From: Porticoccaceae bacterium UBA1117 | GTDB taxonomy: Bacteria; Pseudomonadota; Gammaproteobacteria; Pseudomonadales; Porticoccaceae | DNA: 7,146 nucleotides | NCBI GenBank assembly: GCA_002313335.1 | Contig: DCBC01000102.1 | Coordinates: 1 to 7,146, forward strand | Direction of reading: 5' to 3' | Shown here: positions 1 to 6,082 of the stretch, piece after piece | Layout: each line of letters starts with the position of its first letter | How positions within the stretch are numbered: the first letter of the stretch is position 1 | The notes under the pieces: generated by a model | Told to the model about the DNA's origin: nothing | Seen by the model: the letters and a program-made list of their open reading frames with translations, nothing else | The model's database searches: none | Program-made: the position numbers and the translations under genes

Positions 1-25
1 CGTAGTCGCCAAAATCATCGCGTAG
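1..25 (+). CDS. tuf: Elongation factor Tu, C-terminal end only (partial)
   Basis: Only the tail of the gene is inside the window. Reading from base 2 gives VVAKIIA and then a TAG stop at 23-25. Bacterial EF-Tu proteins end in a GVVAK-type peptide, so seven codons fit well. The position fits too: in gammaproteobacteria the str operon (rpsL, rpsG, fusA, tuf) lies directly upstream of rpsJ, and a terminator follows this stop by 15 nt. EF-Tu is the GTPase that brings aminoacyl-tRNA to the ribosome. The final residue, Ala, differs from the Gly or Glu I remember from E. coli and Pseudomonas. The call rests on a very short peptide plus gene order. Confidence 0.82.
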
Positions 26-40
26 AGCGTAAAAATATGG

Positions 41-65
41 AAGGGGCCTTGTAGGCCCCTTTTTT
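41..65 (+). terminator. Rho-independent terminator after tuf
   Basis: AAGGGGCCT (41-49) pairs with AGGCCCCTT (53-61) around a TGT loop, and the T-run covers 60-65. The stem has six consecutive G-C pairs and is followed by T's, the standard intrinsic terminator form. It lies 15 nt after the tuf stop and ends the str operon before the S10 promoter. Confidence 0.93.
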
Positions 66-66
66 G

Positions 67-88
67 TCGATTTGCCTTTTATAATCGA
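67..88. repeat. Short inverted repeat between terminator and promoter
   Basis: TCGATT (67-72) is the reverse complement of AATCGA (83-88), with a 10-nt AT-rich spacer. A TATAAT hexamer lies at 80-85 but has no -35 element at a proper distance. The repeat could be chance in AT-rich DNA. No function is assigned. Confidence 0.3.
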
Positions 89-106
89 TAGTTTTGATCA
101 AGTAGC

Positions 107-130
107 AAAAAAAACAGGCTATAGCTGTTT
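107..130. promoter_or_regulatory. A-tract and inverted repeat just upstream of the S10 promoter
   Basis: Eight A's at 107-114 run into AAACAG (112-117), which is the reverse complement of CTGTTT (125-130). An 8-bp palindrome, GCTATAGC, lies between at 118-125. The block ends 6 nt before the -35 hexamer. That is where an UP element contacts the RNA polymerase alpha C-terminal domain, or where an upstream regulator could bind. Both readings are inferred from position and composition. Confidence 0.35.
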
Positions 131-136
131 AATTGC

Positions 137-165
137 TTGACAGTTCGGGGGTCTGGCTCTAAAAT
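137..165 (+). promoter_or_regulatory. Sigma70-type promoter of the S10 operon
   Basis: The -35 hexamer TTGACA (137-142) is a perfect consensus match. The -10 hexamer TAAAAT (160-165) has one mismatch, and the spacer is the optimal 17 bp. The sequence after the -10 (TCGCGC, 166-171) is GC-rich, as in stringently controlled ribosomal promoters, so repression by ppGpp/DksA is plausible. Transcription should start near 171-175, leaving a leader of about 75 nt before rpsJ. This is the only convincing promoter in the window and probably drives all the genes from rpsJ onward. Confidence 0.88.
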
Positions 166-171
166 TCGCGC

Positions 172-248
172 TCGATTTTCGGGGCTAAACAAAGCTTTTT
201 AAAGAGTTAAATCCGAAACAAAAGAACAGATAGCGGAGCTTCGCTGAC
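172..248 (+). promoter_or_regulatory. S10 operon leader RNA with RBS-proximal hairpin
   Basis: Inferred 5' untranslated leader. TTTCGG (177-182) can pair with CCGAAA (213-218). Nearer the start codon, AGCGG (232-236) pairs with TCGCT (241-245), including one G-U pair, around the loop AGCT. This hairpin includes the rpsJ Shine-Dalgarno bases GGAG (235-238), which end 10 nt before the ATG. A U-run at 196-200 follows a weak four-pair stem (183-186 with 193-196). In E. coli the S10 leader is about 170 nt and mediates control by L4. This one is much shorter, so that mechanism cannot be assumed. The helices were found by eye and no energies were calculated. Confidence 0.5.
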
Positions 249-560
249 ATGCAAAACCAAAGTATTAGGATTCGTCTAAAGGCCTTTGATCATAAGTTGA
301 TCGATACATCGACTCAAGAAATTGTTGAGACTGCAAGACGAACTGGGGCACAGATCCGTGGTCCAATTCCATTGCCGACGCGCAAAGAGAGATTCACAAT
401 TTTGATCTCTCCTCACGTGAACAAAGATGCGCGTGATCAGTATGAGATTCGTACGCACAAGCGTTTAATTGATATTGTTGAGCCGACAGAAAAGACCGTT
501 GATGCTCTGATGAAATTGAATCTTGCTGCTGGAGTAGAAGTTCAGATTAGCTTGAGCTGA
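249..560 (+). CDS. rpsJ: 30S ribosomal protein S10 (NusE)
   Basis: S10 is part of the 3' (head) domain of the 30S subunit. As NusE it also binds NusB in transcription antitermination complexes and links RNA polymerase to the ribosome. The 103-aa product has the full E. coli length. It matches the family throughout: [19 protein letters not shown] at the start, the [13 protein letters not shown] segment (about residues 38-50) in the long loop reaching into the head, and the C-terminal [11 protein letters not shown] strand. The start is the only fitting ATG and is preceded by CGGAG at 234-238. It is the first gene of the operon and is followed by an unusually long 110-nt gap before rplC. Confidence 0.98.
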   Translation: MQNQSIRIRLKAFDHKLIDTSTQEIVETARRTGAQIRGPIPLPTRKERFTILISPHVNKDARDQYEIRTHKRLIDIVEPTEKTVDALMKLNLAAGVEVQISLS

Positions 561-574
561 TTTGATTTGTAATC

Positions 575-596
575 GTTCGATGGATGCCCATCGAGC
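575..596 (+). promoter_or_regulatory. Strong intergenic hairpin between rpsJ and rplC
   Basis: TCGATGG (577-583) pairs perfectly with CCATCGA (588-594) around the loop ATGC. A T576-G595 wobble and a G575-C596 pair extend the stem to 9 bp. No T-run follows, so it is not a standard terminator. It begins 15 nt after the rpsJ stop. It could be a 3'-end stabilizer, a processing site or a target for a regulatory protein. The sequence alone does not decide between these. Confidence 0.6.
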
Positions 597-612
597 AAGT
601 TATATAGTGTAA

Positions 613-656
613 CGCTTTGAAATAAGCGGCCGTAGCGGGTAAGAGCCCCGTACACG
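613..656 (+). promoter_or_regulatory. Two weaker stem-loops upstream of rplC
   Basis: CGCTT (613-617) can pair with AAGCG (624-628) around a 6-nt loop. CGGG (636-639) can pair with CCCG (647-650), with CGT (631-633) and ACG (654-656) able to extend it across an internal loop. The second stem ends just before the rplC Shine-Dalgarno AAGAGGT (658-664). With the hairpin at 575-596, these make the gap a three-stem structured segment. These stems are short and need folding calculations or comparison with relatives. Confidence 0.35.
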
Positions 657-670
657 TAAGAGGTTATAAA

Positions 671-1306
671 ATGAGAATAGGTATTGTCGGCCGCAAATGT
701 GGTATGACTCGTGTATTTACCGAAGACGGTGTTTCTATCCCTGTAACAGTGGTAGAGGCTTCGCCTAATCATATTACCCAGATAAAGTCTTTGGCAACTG
801 ATGGCTATTCCGCTATTCAGGTGACCACTGGCTCTAAGAAAGCTTCCCGAGTAACAAAATCTCAGGCCGGTGAATTTGCGAAAGCAGGTGTCCAGGCAGG
901 TAGAGGCCAATGGGAATTTAGATCTGAAGGCACAGAAGAAACATTCGAAGTTGGCGGGTCTCTAACTGTCGAGCGCTTCCAAGAAGGTCAAAAAGTCGAT
1001 GTAACCGGCACTTCAAAAGGAAAAGGTTTTCAGGGCGGAGTTAAGCGCTGGAACTTCACTATGCAAGACGCTACCCACGGCAACTCAATCTCCCACCGAT
1101 CTAACGGTTCTATCGGTCAGAATCAGACTCCTGGCCGCGTATTTAAGGGAAAGAAGATGAGTGGCCAGATGGGCAACGCTCAAGTAACAACTCAGAATTT
1201 AGAAATCGTTCGTGTGGACGCAGAACGCAGCCTTTTGTTGATCAAAGGTGCGGTTCCTGGTGCACCCGGTGGCAATATTATCGTCTGTCCAGCAGTTAAG
1301 GCTTAA
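671..1306 (+). CDS. rplC: 50S ribosomal protein L3
   Basis: L3 binds 23S rRNA near its 3' end, is one of the two assembly initiators of the 50S subunit, and sends a long extension toward the peptidyl-transferase centre. The product is 211 aa, about the usual length. It has the N-terminal beta-barrel start [14 protein letters not shown], the central KGKGFQGG and WNF segments (about residues 116-129), and the loop [11 protein letters not shown] (133-143). Gln150 in [10 protein letters not shown] lies where E. coli L3 is N5-methylated by PrmB, so this protein is probably methylated if PrmB is present. The start is supported by AAGAGGT at 658-664. The stop is 11 nt before the rplD ATG. Confidence 0.98.
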   Translation: MRIGIVGRKCGMTRVFTEDGVSIPVTVVEASPNHITQIKSLATDGYSAIQVTTGSKKASRVTKSQAGEFAKAGVQAGRGQWEFRSEGTEETFEVGGSLTVERFQEGQKVDVTGTSKGKGFQGGVKRWNFTMQDATHGNSISHRSNGSIGQNQTPGRVFKGKKMSGQMGNAQVTTQNLEIVRVDAERSLLLIKGAVPGAPGGNIIVCPAVKA

Positions 1307-1317
1307 GGGGAGTGTCC

Positions 1318-1932
1318 ATGGAATTATCGATCGCCACGCCCAAGGGTAATAAAGGAACTATAGAGGTTTCTGAAGCTGCTTTTGGAATGGAATTCAATCA
1401 AGATTTAGTTCACCAGGCTGTGGTAACTTTTCTGGCGGGTGCTCGTCAAGGTACCCGGGCTCAAAAGAATCGCTCTGCTGTTTCTGGTGGTGGCCGAAAG
1501 CCGTTTGCTCAGAAAGGAACTGGTCGGGCTCGCGCAGGTACAATACGCGGTCCAATCTGGCGTGGAGGCGGTGTTACATTTGCTGCTCAGCCGCAGGATC
1601 ACAGTCAGAAAATAAATCGTAAGATGTACCGCTCAGCTATGCGTTCAATAGTGTCTGAGTTGGCGCGCCAAGATCGATTAGTCGTTGTGAATGACTTTGA
1701 TGTTGATGCTCCCAAGACCAAAGGTCTTATTGCTAAGTTGGCAGAGTACGGCTTGCAGCACGCGCTGATTGTTACCGAAGAAGTTAGCGAGAATTTATAT
1801 TTGTCGTCGCGGAATTTGCACAAAGTGGATGTTCGGGACGCAGCAGCAATCGATCCGGTCAGTCTGATAAATTCAGATAAGGTAATTGTTACCGTGGCAG
1901 CATTGAAAAAAATCGAGGAGATCCTAGCATGA
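1318..1932 (+). CDS. rplD: 50S ribosomal protein L4
   Basis: L4 is a primary 23S rRNA-binding protein whose extended loop lines the peptide exit tunnel. In E. coli it also represses its own operon through the S10 leader. The ATG at 1318 is chosen, giving 204 aa starting [10 protein letters not shown]. An in-frame GTG at 1312 would add MS, but the Shine-Dalgarno AGGGGA (1306-1311) directly abuts it and is 6 nt from the ATG. E. coli L4 also begins MEL. The tunnel loop is clear at about residues 45-85 ([32 protein letters not shown]). [10 protein letters not shown] and [10 protein letters not shown] mark the C-terminal domain. The stop overlaps the rplW start by 4 nt (ATGA). Confidence 0.97.
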   Translation: MELSIATPKGNKGTIEVSEAAFGMEFNQDLVHQAVVTFLAGARQGTRAQKNRSAVSGGGRKPFAQKGTGRARAGTIRGPIWRGGGVTFAAQPQDHSQKINRKMYRSAMRSIVSELARQDRLVVVNDFDVDAPKTKGLIAKLAEYGLQHALIVTEEVSENLYLSSRNLHKVDVRDAAAIDPVSLINSDKVIVTVAALKKIEEILA

Positions 1933-2225
1933 ACCAAGAGAGACTCTTCAAAGTGTTGTTAGGGCCGCACATTACTGAGAAATCAGCAATGACATCGGGC
2001 GCAGCGACACAGGTGGTATTTAAGGTTGCGACGAACGCTACCAAGTTAGAGATTCGGAAGGCTGTCGAGCAGTTGTTCGAAGTCAAGGTAGACGATGTTC
2101 GCGTTATTAATATGAAGGGCAAGACGCGTCGCACTAAGACCGGAGTCGGTCGCCGTAGCGATTGGAAGAAAGCCTATGTACGACTGGCGGAAGGTCAAGA
2201 TATTGACTTTTCAGTAGCGGAGTAA
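1929..2225 (+). CDS. rplW: 50S ribosomal protein L23
   Basis: L23 sits at the exit of the nascent-peptide tunnel and is the docking site for trigger factor and, with L29, for the signal recognition particle. The product is 98 aa, against about 100 in E. coli. GPHITEK (residues 12-18) places Glu17 at the position of E. coli Glu18, the trigger-factor contact. [18 protein letters not shown] and the basic loop [18 protein letters not shown] follow in family order. The start ATG overlaps the rplD stop (ATGA) and has a strong GAGGAG at 1915-1920 inside rplD. This suggests translational coupling, which would keep L4 and L23 equimolar. Confidence 0.97.
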   Translation: MNQERLFKVLLGPHITEKSAMTSGAATQVVFKVATNATKLEIRKAVEQLFEVKVDDVRVINMKGKTRRTKTGVGRRSDWKKAYVRLAEGQDIDFSVAE

Positions 2226-2235
2226 GGGGTTAATC

Positions 2236-3057
2236 ATGGCAGTCATTAAAAGAAAACCAACCTCCCCCGGCAGGCGCTTTGTAGTCAGTGTAGTTAACCC
2301 TGACTTGCACAAGGGCGCTCCCTACGGACCGTTGTTGGCACCAAAGAAGCGTTCCGGTGGTCGAAATAGTAATGGTAGAATCACTGTTCGCCATATTGGT
2401 GGTGGGCACAAGCAGCATTACCGGATTATTGACTTTAAGCGTAATAAAGATGGTATTCCAGCGACAGTTGAGCGTTTAGAGTACGATCCTAACCGCAGCG
2501 CACACATAGCGTTGCTATGTTATGCGGATGGTGAGCGTAGATACATCATCGCCCCAAAGGGAGTTTCAGCTGGCGACACGGTAGTCTCCGGTGAGGGCTC
2601 GCCGATTAAGGTCGGCAACAGTCTTCCGCTTCGTAAGATACCGGTTGGATCAATCGTTCACTGTGTCGAGATGAAGGTTGGTAAGGGAGCGCAGATTGCT
2701 CGAAGTGCCGCAGCATCCGTTCAGTTGATTGCTCGTGAAGGTGCTTACGCAACAGTTCGTTTGCGTAGTGGTGAGATGAGACGTCTTCCGATAGATTGTC
2801 GCGCGACTCTTGGAGAAGTTTGTAACAGTGAGCATAGTTTACGTTCATTGGGTAAGGCCGGTGCAGCGCGCTGGCGTGGTGTCCGTCCCACTGTTCGTGG
2901 TGTGGCGATGAACCCGGTAGATCACCCTCATGGCGGTGGTGAAGGACGTACCTCTGGTGGTCGTCACCCGGTTTCTCCTTGGGGAATGCCAACCAAAGGT
3001 TACAAGACGCGTAAGAACAAGCGTACTGACAAATACATTATTCGCCGTCGCAAGTAA
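2236..3057 (+). CDS. rplB: 50S ribosomal protein L2
   Basis: L2 is among the most conserved ribosomal proteins. It is needed for subunit association, tRNA binding and peptidyl-transferase activity. The product is 273 aa, the same as in E. coli. Visible blocks include [20 protein letters not shown] (about 40-59), the RNA-binding OB-fold and SH3-like domains, the [28 protein letters not shown] signature (shortened: [17 protein letters not shown]), and the basic tail. His230 (Met counted) is in the position of the E. coli residue called His229, which is important for activity. The ATG follows AAGGGGT at 2224-2230. The cysteines in LLCYAD and EVCNSE are not present in the E. coli protein as I recall it. 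I infer no consequence. Confidence 0.98.
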   Translation: MAVIKRKPTSPGRRFVVSVVNPDLHKGAPYGPLLAPKKRSGGRNSNGRITVRHIGGGHKQHYRIIDFKRNKDGIPATVERLEYDPNRSAHIALLCYADGERRYIIAPKGVSAGDTVVSGEGSPIKVGNSLPLRKIPVGSIVHCVEMKVGKGAQIARSAAASVQLIAREGAYATVRLRSGEMRRLPIDCRATLGEVCNSEHSLRSLGKAGAARWRGVRPTVRGVAMNPVDHPHGGGEGRTSGGRHPVSPWGMPTKGYKTRKNKRTDKYIIRRRK

Positions 3058-3093
3058 GCGCCGACATAAATTATATAGAAGAGGATAGCAAAC

Positions 3094-3369
3094 GTGCCAC
3101 GCTCTCTAAAGAAAGGACCATTCGTCGATCTTCACCTTGCAAAAAAGGTTGAGGCGGCAGTAGCAAATAACGAGCGGCGACCAATAAAGACTTGGTCTCG
3201 TCGATCCATGATACTACCTGATATGCTTGGTTTAACTATTGCGATTCACAATGGCCGCCAGCACATTCCGGTAACGATCAATGAAGAGATGGTCGGTCAC
3301 AAGTTGGGTGAGTTTTCTCCGACACGTACTTATCGTGGCCATGTCGCGGATAAAAAAGCTAAGCGTTAA
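3094..3369 (+). CDS. rpsS: 30S ribosomal protein S19
   Basis: S19 forms a complex with S13 in the 30S head and contacts the A-site finger of the large subunit. The product is 91 aa, close to the E. coli 92. It has the N-terminal [12 protein letters not shown], the central [15 protein letters not shown] (32-46) and the C-terminal signature [16 protein letters not shown] (68-83). The start is GTG at 3094, set by AAGAGGA at 3079-3085 and by the universal MPRS start. The 36-nt gap after rplB holds no structure that I can see. Confidence 0.97.
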   Translation: MPRSLKKGPFVDLHLAKKVEAAVANNERRPIKTWSRRSMILPDMLGLTIAIHNGRQHIPVTINEEMVGHKLGEFSPTRTYRGHVADKKAKR

Positions 3370-3399
3370 GCTCAGCTTGATTGGAAGAGGTAGTTTATT

Positions 3400-3732
3400 G
3401 TGGAAGTAGCAGCAAAATTAAAAGGCGCTAGAATGTCAGCGCAAAAAGCCCGGCTCGTCGCTGATCAAGTGCGCGGTAAGTCTGTTGAGGCTGCATTAGA
3501 GATACTGCAGTTCAGCACTAAGAAGGGTGCAGACATCATCAAAAAGGTGTTGGAGTCAGCTATAGCTAACGCTGAGCACAATGACGGTGCAGACGTTGAT
3601 GAGTTGAAGGTATCCACCATATTTGTTGATGAAGGTATGACCATGAAGCGCATTAAACCGCGTGCTAAGGGTCGTGCAGATAGAATTTTAAAACGCAGCT
3701 GTCACATAACTGTAAAAGTCGCTGAAAAGTAG
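3400..3732 (+). CDS. rplV: 50S ribosomal protein L22
   Basis: L22 touches all six domains of 23S rRNA. Its beta-hairpin lines the exit tunnel at the constriction opposite L4 and is a known site of macrolide-resistance changes. The 110 aa equal the E. coli length. [16 protein letters not shown] (12-27), the [16 protein letters not shown] block (50-65) and the hairpin region [16 protein letters not shown] (84-99) are typical. Residues Met82-Lys83-Arg84, deleted in a classical erythromycin-resistant E. coli mutant, are intact. The start is GTG at 3400 with GGAAGAGG at 3383-3390. No in-frame ATG gives a full N-terminus, and this is the second GTG start in a row. Confidence 0.97.
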   Translation: MEVAAKLKGARMSAQKARLVADQVRGKSVEAALEILQFSTKKGADIIKKVLESAIANAEHNDGADVDELKVSTIFVDEGMTMKRIKPRAKGRADRILKRSCHITVKVAEK

Positions 3733-3755
3733 AATTAGGTTCAGGAGACCATGTA

Positions 3756-4433
3756 ATGGGTCAAAAAGTACATCCAACCGGTATCCGTCTTGGGATCGTT
3801 AAGAAGCATAGCTCTACCTGGTACGCCGGGAATAAAGATTATGCCGATAAGCTCAACCAAGATTTGGCAGTTAGAGCGTTTATTAATAAAAAGCTCTCTC
3901 ATGCCTCGGTAAGCCGCATTGATATTGAGCGTCAGTCAGACACTGGCCGAGTTACTATCCATACCGCTCGTCCGGGTATCGTGATTGGTAAGAAGGGCGA
4001 AGACGTAGAGCGTCTGCGCAATGATGTTGCCAAGGTTATGGGTTGTACGGTGACTATAAATATTGAAGAGATACGCAAGCCTGATTTGGATGCGTCACTG
4101 GTTGGGCAGAATGTCGCTCAGCAGTTGGAACGTAGGGTTATGTTTCGCCGCGCTATGAAGCGAGCGGTACAGAACGCAATGCGTGGTGGCGCTCTCGGAG
4201 TTAAGATTCAGGTTGGTGGTCGTTTGGGCGGTGCAGAAATTGCTCGGTCTGAATGGTATAGAGAAGGACGGGTTCCTCTGCATACATTGCGAGCAGATAT
4301 TGATTATGCAGCTGCCGAAGCCAATACTACATATGGAATTATTGGTGTTAAGGTCTGGATCTTCAAGGGTGAAGTTCTAGGTGGTGAGGAGGCTGTTAAG
4401 GCTCCCACTAAAGAAAAACGAAGCAAGAATTAA
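3756..4433 (+). CDS. rpsC: 30S ribosomal protein S3
   Basis: S3 lies at the mRNA entry channel of the 30S subunit and takes part in mRNA unwinding. The product is 225 aa, slightly shorter than the 233 of E. coli because the variable lysine-rich tail is shorter. The order is the N-terminal block [15 protein letters not shown], a type-2 KH domain with GKKG at 78-81, then the C-terminal domain with [17 protein letters not shown]. Arg131, Arg132 and Lys135, implicated in helicase activity in E. coli, are conserved. The ATG at 3756 follows CAGGAGA at 3742-3748. An ATG five bases earlier is immediately followed by a stop and is not used. Confidence 0.98.
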   Translation: MGQKVHPTGIRLGIVKKHSSTWYAGNKDYADKLNQDLAVRAFINKKLSHASVSRIDIERQSDTGRVTIHTARPGIVIGKKGEDVERLRNDVAKVMGCTVTINIEEIRKPDLDASLVGQNVAQQLERRVMFRRAMKRAVQNAMRGGALGVKIQVGGRLGGAEIARSEWYREGRVPLHTLRADIDYAAAEANTTYGIIGVKVWIFKGEVLGGEEAVKAPTKEKRSKN

Positions 4434-4452
4434 GCGATAAGGGTAAAGCGAG

Positions 4453-4866
4453 ATGCTGCAACCAAAACGTACAAAATTCCGCAAAATGCATAAAGGCCGT
4501 AATCGTGGCCTGGCGCAACGCGGGAGCAAAGTCAGCTTTGGTGAGTTTGGCCTCAAAGCCTCTGGCCGTGGTCGTTTGACCGCTCGTCAGATTGAGGCAG
4601 CTCGTCGTGCTATGACCCGGCATATCAAGCGTGGTGGTAAAATCTGGATTCGTGTTTTTCCAGATAAGCCGATAACCAAGAAGCCGCTTGAGGTTAGAAT
4701 GGGTAAGGGTAAGGGTAATGTTGAATATTGGGTCGCTTTGGTGCAGCCCGGTAAAGTGCTCTATGAAATGGAAGGTGTAAGTGAAGAGTTGGCGCGTGAA
4801 GCATTTGCGCTGGCGGCGGCGAAGCTGCCAATCGCAACCACCTTTGTTACGCGGACGGTGATGTAA
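4453..4866 (+). CDS. rplP: 50S ribosomal protein L16
   Basis: L16 is a late-assembling 50S protein that positions A-site tRNA near the peptidyl-transferase centre. The 137 aa include [16 protein letters not shown], the [19 protein letters not shown] block (38-56), [16 protein letters not shown] and the loop [15 protein letters not shown]. Arg82 in that loop corresponds to E. coli Arg81, which is hydroxylated by YcfD/RoxA. The offset of one comes from an extra residue in the RGSKVSF segment, a form I also remember in Pseudomonas. The ATG is supported by AAGGG at 4439-4443. The stop codon overlaps the rpmC start by one base (TAATG), which suggests coupled translation. Confidence 0.98.
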   Translation: MLQPKRTKFRKMHKGRNRGLAQRGSKVSFGEFGLKASGRGRLTARQIEAARRAMTRHIKRGGKIWIRVFPDKPITKKPLEVRMGKGKGNVEYWVALVQPGKVLYEMEGVSEELAREAFALAAAKLPIATTFVTRTVM

Positions 4867-5057
4867 TGAAAGCAAGCGAATTGAGTGAAAAGTCTGTTGA
4901 AGAGTTGCAGGCGGCACTAGGCGGAGAGCTTAAGCAGCAGTTTAAGTTGCGTATGCAGCTGTCGACTGGCCAGCTCAACGAAAGCCACTTGGTAAAGGCG
5001 ACGCGTAGGAATATTGCGCGCATCAAGACTGCGATTAATCAGAAGGCTGGAGAATAG
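4866..5057 (+). CDS. rpmC: 50S ribosomal protein L29
   Basis: L29 is a small two-helix protein next to L23 at the tunnel exit. The 63 aa equal the E. coli length. [15 protein letters not shown], the long first helix with [14 protein letters not shown], and the C-terminal helix [19 protein letters not shown] are typical. The start ATG shares one base with the rplP stop, and I see no strong Shine-Dalgarno upstream. It probably depends on ribosomes finishing rplP. rpsQ follows after only 2 nt. Confidence 0.97.
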   Translation: MKASELSEKSVEELQAALGGELKQQFKLRMQLSTGQLNESHLVKATRRNIARIKTAINQKAGE

Positions 5058-5059
5058 GT

Positions 5060-5326
5060 ATGTCTGAATTAAATACGAGTTCACGGACTCTAACCGGTCG
5101 TATTGTTAGCGACAAAATGGATAAGACCATTACGGTTTTAGTTGAGAGGCGAGTTAAGCACCCTGTGTATGGGAAGATCTTGACTAAGTCGAGCAAAATT
5201 AAGGCTCACGATGAAAGTAACGACGCTAGTGCGGGCGACTTAGTAACCATCGCGGAGTGTCGGCCGGTGTCGAAGGACAAGGCTTGGAAATTAGTCAATA
5301 TTGATGAGCGAGTTACTGCTGAGTAG
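5060..5326 (+). CDS. rpsQ: 30S ribosomal protein S17
   Basis: S17 is an OB-fold protein that binds early to the 5' domain of 16S rRNA. The 88 aa include [18 protein letters not shown] (9-26), the [12 protein letters not shown] segment and [16 protein letters not shown] near the end, all family hallmarks. It is a few residues longer than the E. coli protein (84 aa), mainly at the N-terminus (MSELNTSS). The start is supported by GGAGAA at 5049-5054, which lies in the end of rpmC. In E. coli this is the last gene of the S10 operon. Here rplN follows 32 nt later with no visible terminator. Confidence 0.97.
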   Translation: MSELNTSSRTLTGRIVSDKMDKTITVLVERRVKHPVYGKILTKSSKIKAHDESNDASAGDLVTIAECRPVSKDKAWKLVNIDERVTAE

Positions 5327-5358
5327 CTTCGCAACAAGTATTAGTTTGGGGTAGGAAA

Positions 5359-5727
5359 ATGATTCAAACAGAAAGTTATCTTGATGTAGCAGACAACAGT
5401 GGTGCGCGTCGTGTGATGTGTATTAAAGTGTTGGGTGGTTCGCACCGTCGCTATGCGCGAGTTGGTGATGTAATTAAGGTCACTGTTAAAGAAGCAATTC
5501 CCCGCGGCAAGGTTAAGAAAGGCCAGGTCATGAGTGCGGTTGTTGTTCGCACCAAGAAGGGTCTGCGTAGGCAAGATGGCAGTTTGATCAAATTTGATGA
5601 CAATGCTGCCGTTCTCTTGAATGCTAATTTGGCGCCGATTGGCACACGAATTTTTGGGCCAGTAACTCGTGAGCTACGCACAGAGCGTTTCATGCGGATT
5701 ATTTCCCTAGCACCTGAAGTGCTGTAA
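5359..5727 (+). CDS. rplN: 50S ribosomal protein L14
   Basis: L14 lies at the subunit interface, takes part in an intersubunit bridge, and is the binding site of the silencing factor RsfS. The product is 122 aa, one less than in E. coli. It is very highly conserved: [20 protein letters not shown] (11-30), [18 protein letters not shown] and the end segment [15 protein letters not shown]-rich GGGG at 5348-5351 is 7 nt before the ATG, and a nearer AGGA (5353-5356) seems too close. It is the first gene of the spc operon in E. coli, but no separate promoter is visible before it here. Confidence 0.98.
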   Translation: MIQTESYLDVADNSGARRVMCIKVLGGSHRRYARVGDVIKVTVKEAIPRGKVKKGQVMSAVVVRTKKGLRRQDGSLIKFDDNAAVLLNANLAPIGTRIFGPVTRELRTERFMRIISLAPEVL

Positions 5728-5741
5728 GCGAGGATTATAAA

Positions 5742-6065
5742 ATGGTAATGCTGAAAATTAAACGAGATGATGAGGTTGTAGTCGTCGCCGGAAAAGACAA
5801 AGGTAAGCGTGGCAAGGTTCTTAAGGTTTTAGAGAACAGTAAGGTCTTAGTGTCTGGTGTGCAGATGATAAAGAAGCATCAGAAGCCTAATCCTAATGCC
5901 GGCATACCTGGTGGAATTATTGAGAAAGAGTCTCCAATTCAGGTTTCTAATATTGCGATATTCAATAGCTCTACGAATAAGGCGGATCGAGTTGGCTTTA
6001 AGATCCAAGACGATAACAAAAAGATTCGGGTCTTTAAGTCTAACGGCGAAGCTGTCGACGCTTAA
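5742..6065 (+). CDS. rplX: 50S ribosomal protein L24
   Basis: L24 binds the 5' domain of 23S rRNA and, with L3, initiates 50S assembly. The product is 107 aa (E. coli 104). A KOW motif is at about residues 8-35 ([21 protein letters not shown]), followed by [18 protein letters not shown], where the hairpin reaching the tunnel exit lies. Two start codons are possible: ATG at 5742 ([10 protein letters not shown]) and ATG at 5748. GCGAGGA at 5728-5734 is 7 nt from the first and 13 nt from the second, so 5742 is preferred. The site AGGATTATAAAATG resembles the rplC start site. Confidence 0.96.
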   Translation: MVMLKIKRDDEVVVVAGKDKGKRGKVLKVLENSKVLVSGVQMIKKHQKPNPNAGIPGGIIEKESPIQVSNIAIFNSSTNKADRVGFKIQDDNKKIRVFKSNGEAVDA

Positions 6066-6082
6066 GCAAACAGGTAATTCTA

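Noticed and set aside
80..85. TATAAT hexamer as a second promoter before rpsJ
   Set aside because: The positions 16-18 nt upstream fall in the terminator's C/T-rich arm (CCCCTTTT). There is no -35 match and no extended -10 TG.
542..910. Open frame of 122 codons on the minus strand across the rpsJ-rplC gap and the start of rplC
   Set aside because: It is antisense to rplC, its protein resembles nothing I know, and I see no clear ribosome binding site. It is a shadow of the coding strand.
1312..1317. GTG at 1312 as the rplD start
   Set aside because: The Shine-Dalgarno AGGGGA ends immediately before it, leaving no spacing. The ATG at 1318 has proper spacing and matches the MEL start of E. coli L4.
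2606..2992. Open frame of 128 codons on the minus strand inside rplB
   Set aside because: It is a histidine- and serine-rich shadow frame opposite the strongly conserved L2 C-terminal half.
4408..4917. Open frame of 169 codons on the minus strand opposite rplP
   Set aside because: It is fully antisense to the end of rpsC, rplP and the start of rpmC, with low-complexity composition and no family features. The conserved plus-strand genes explain the sequence.
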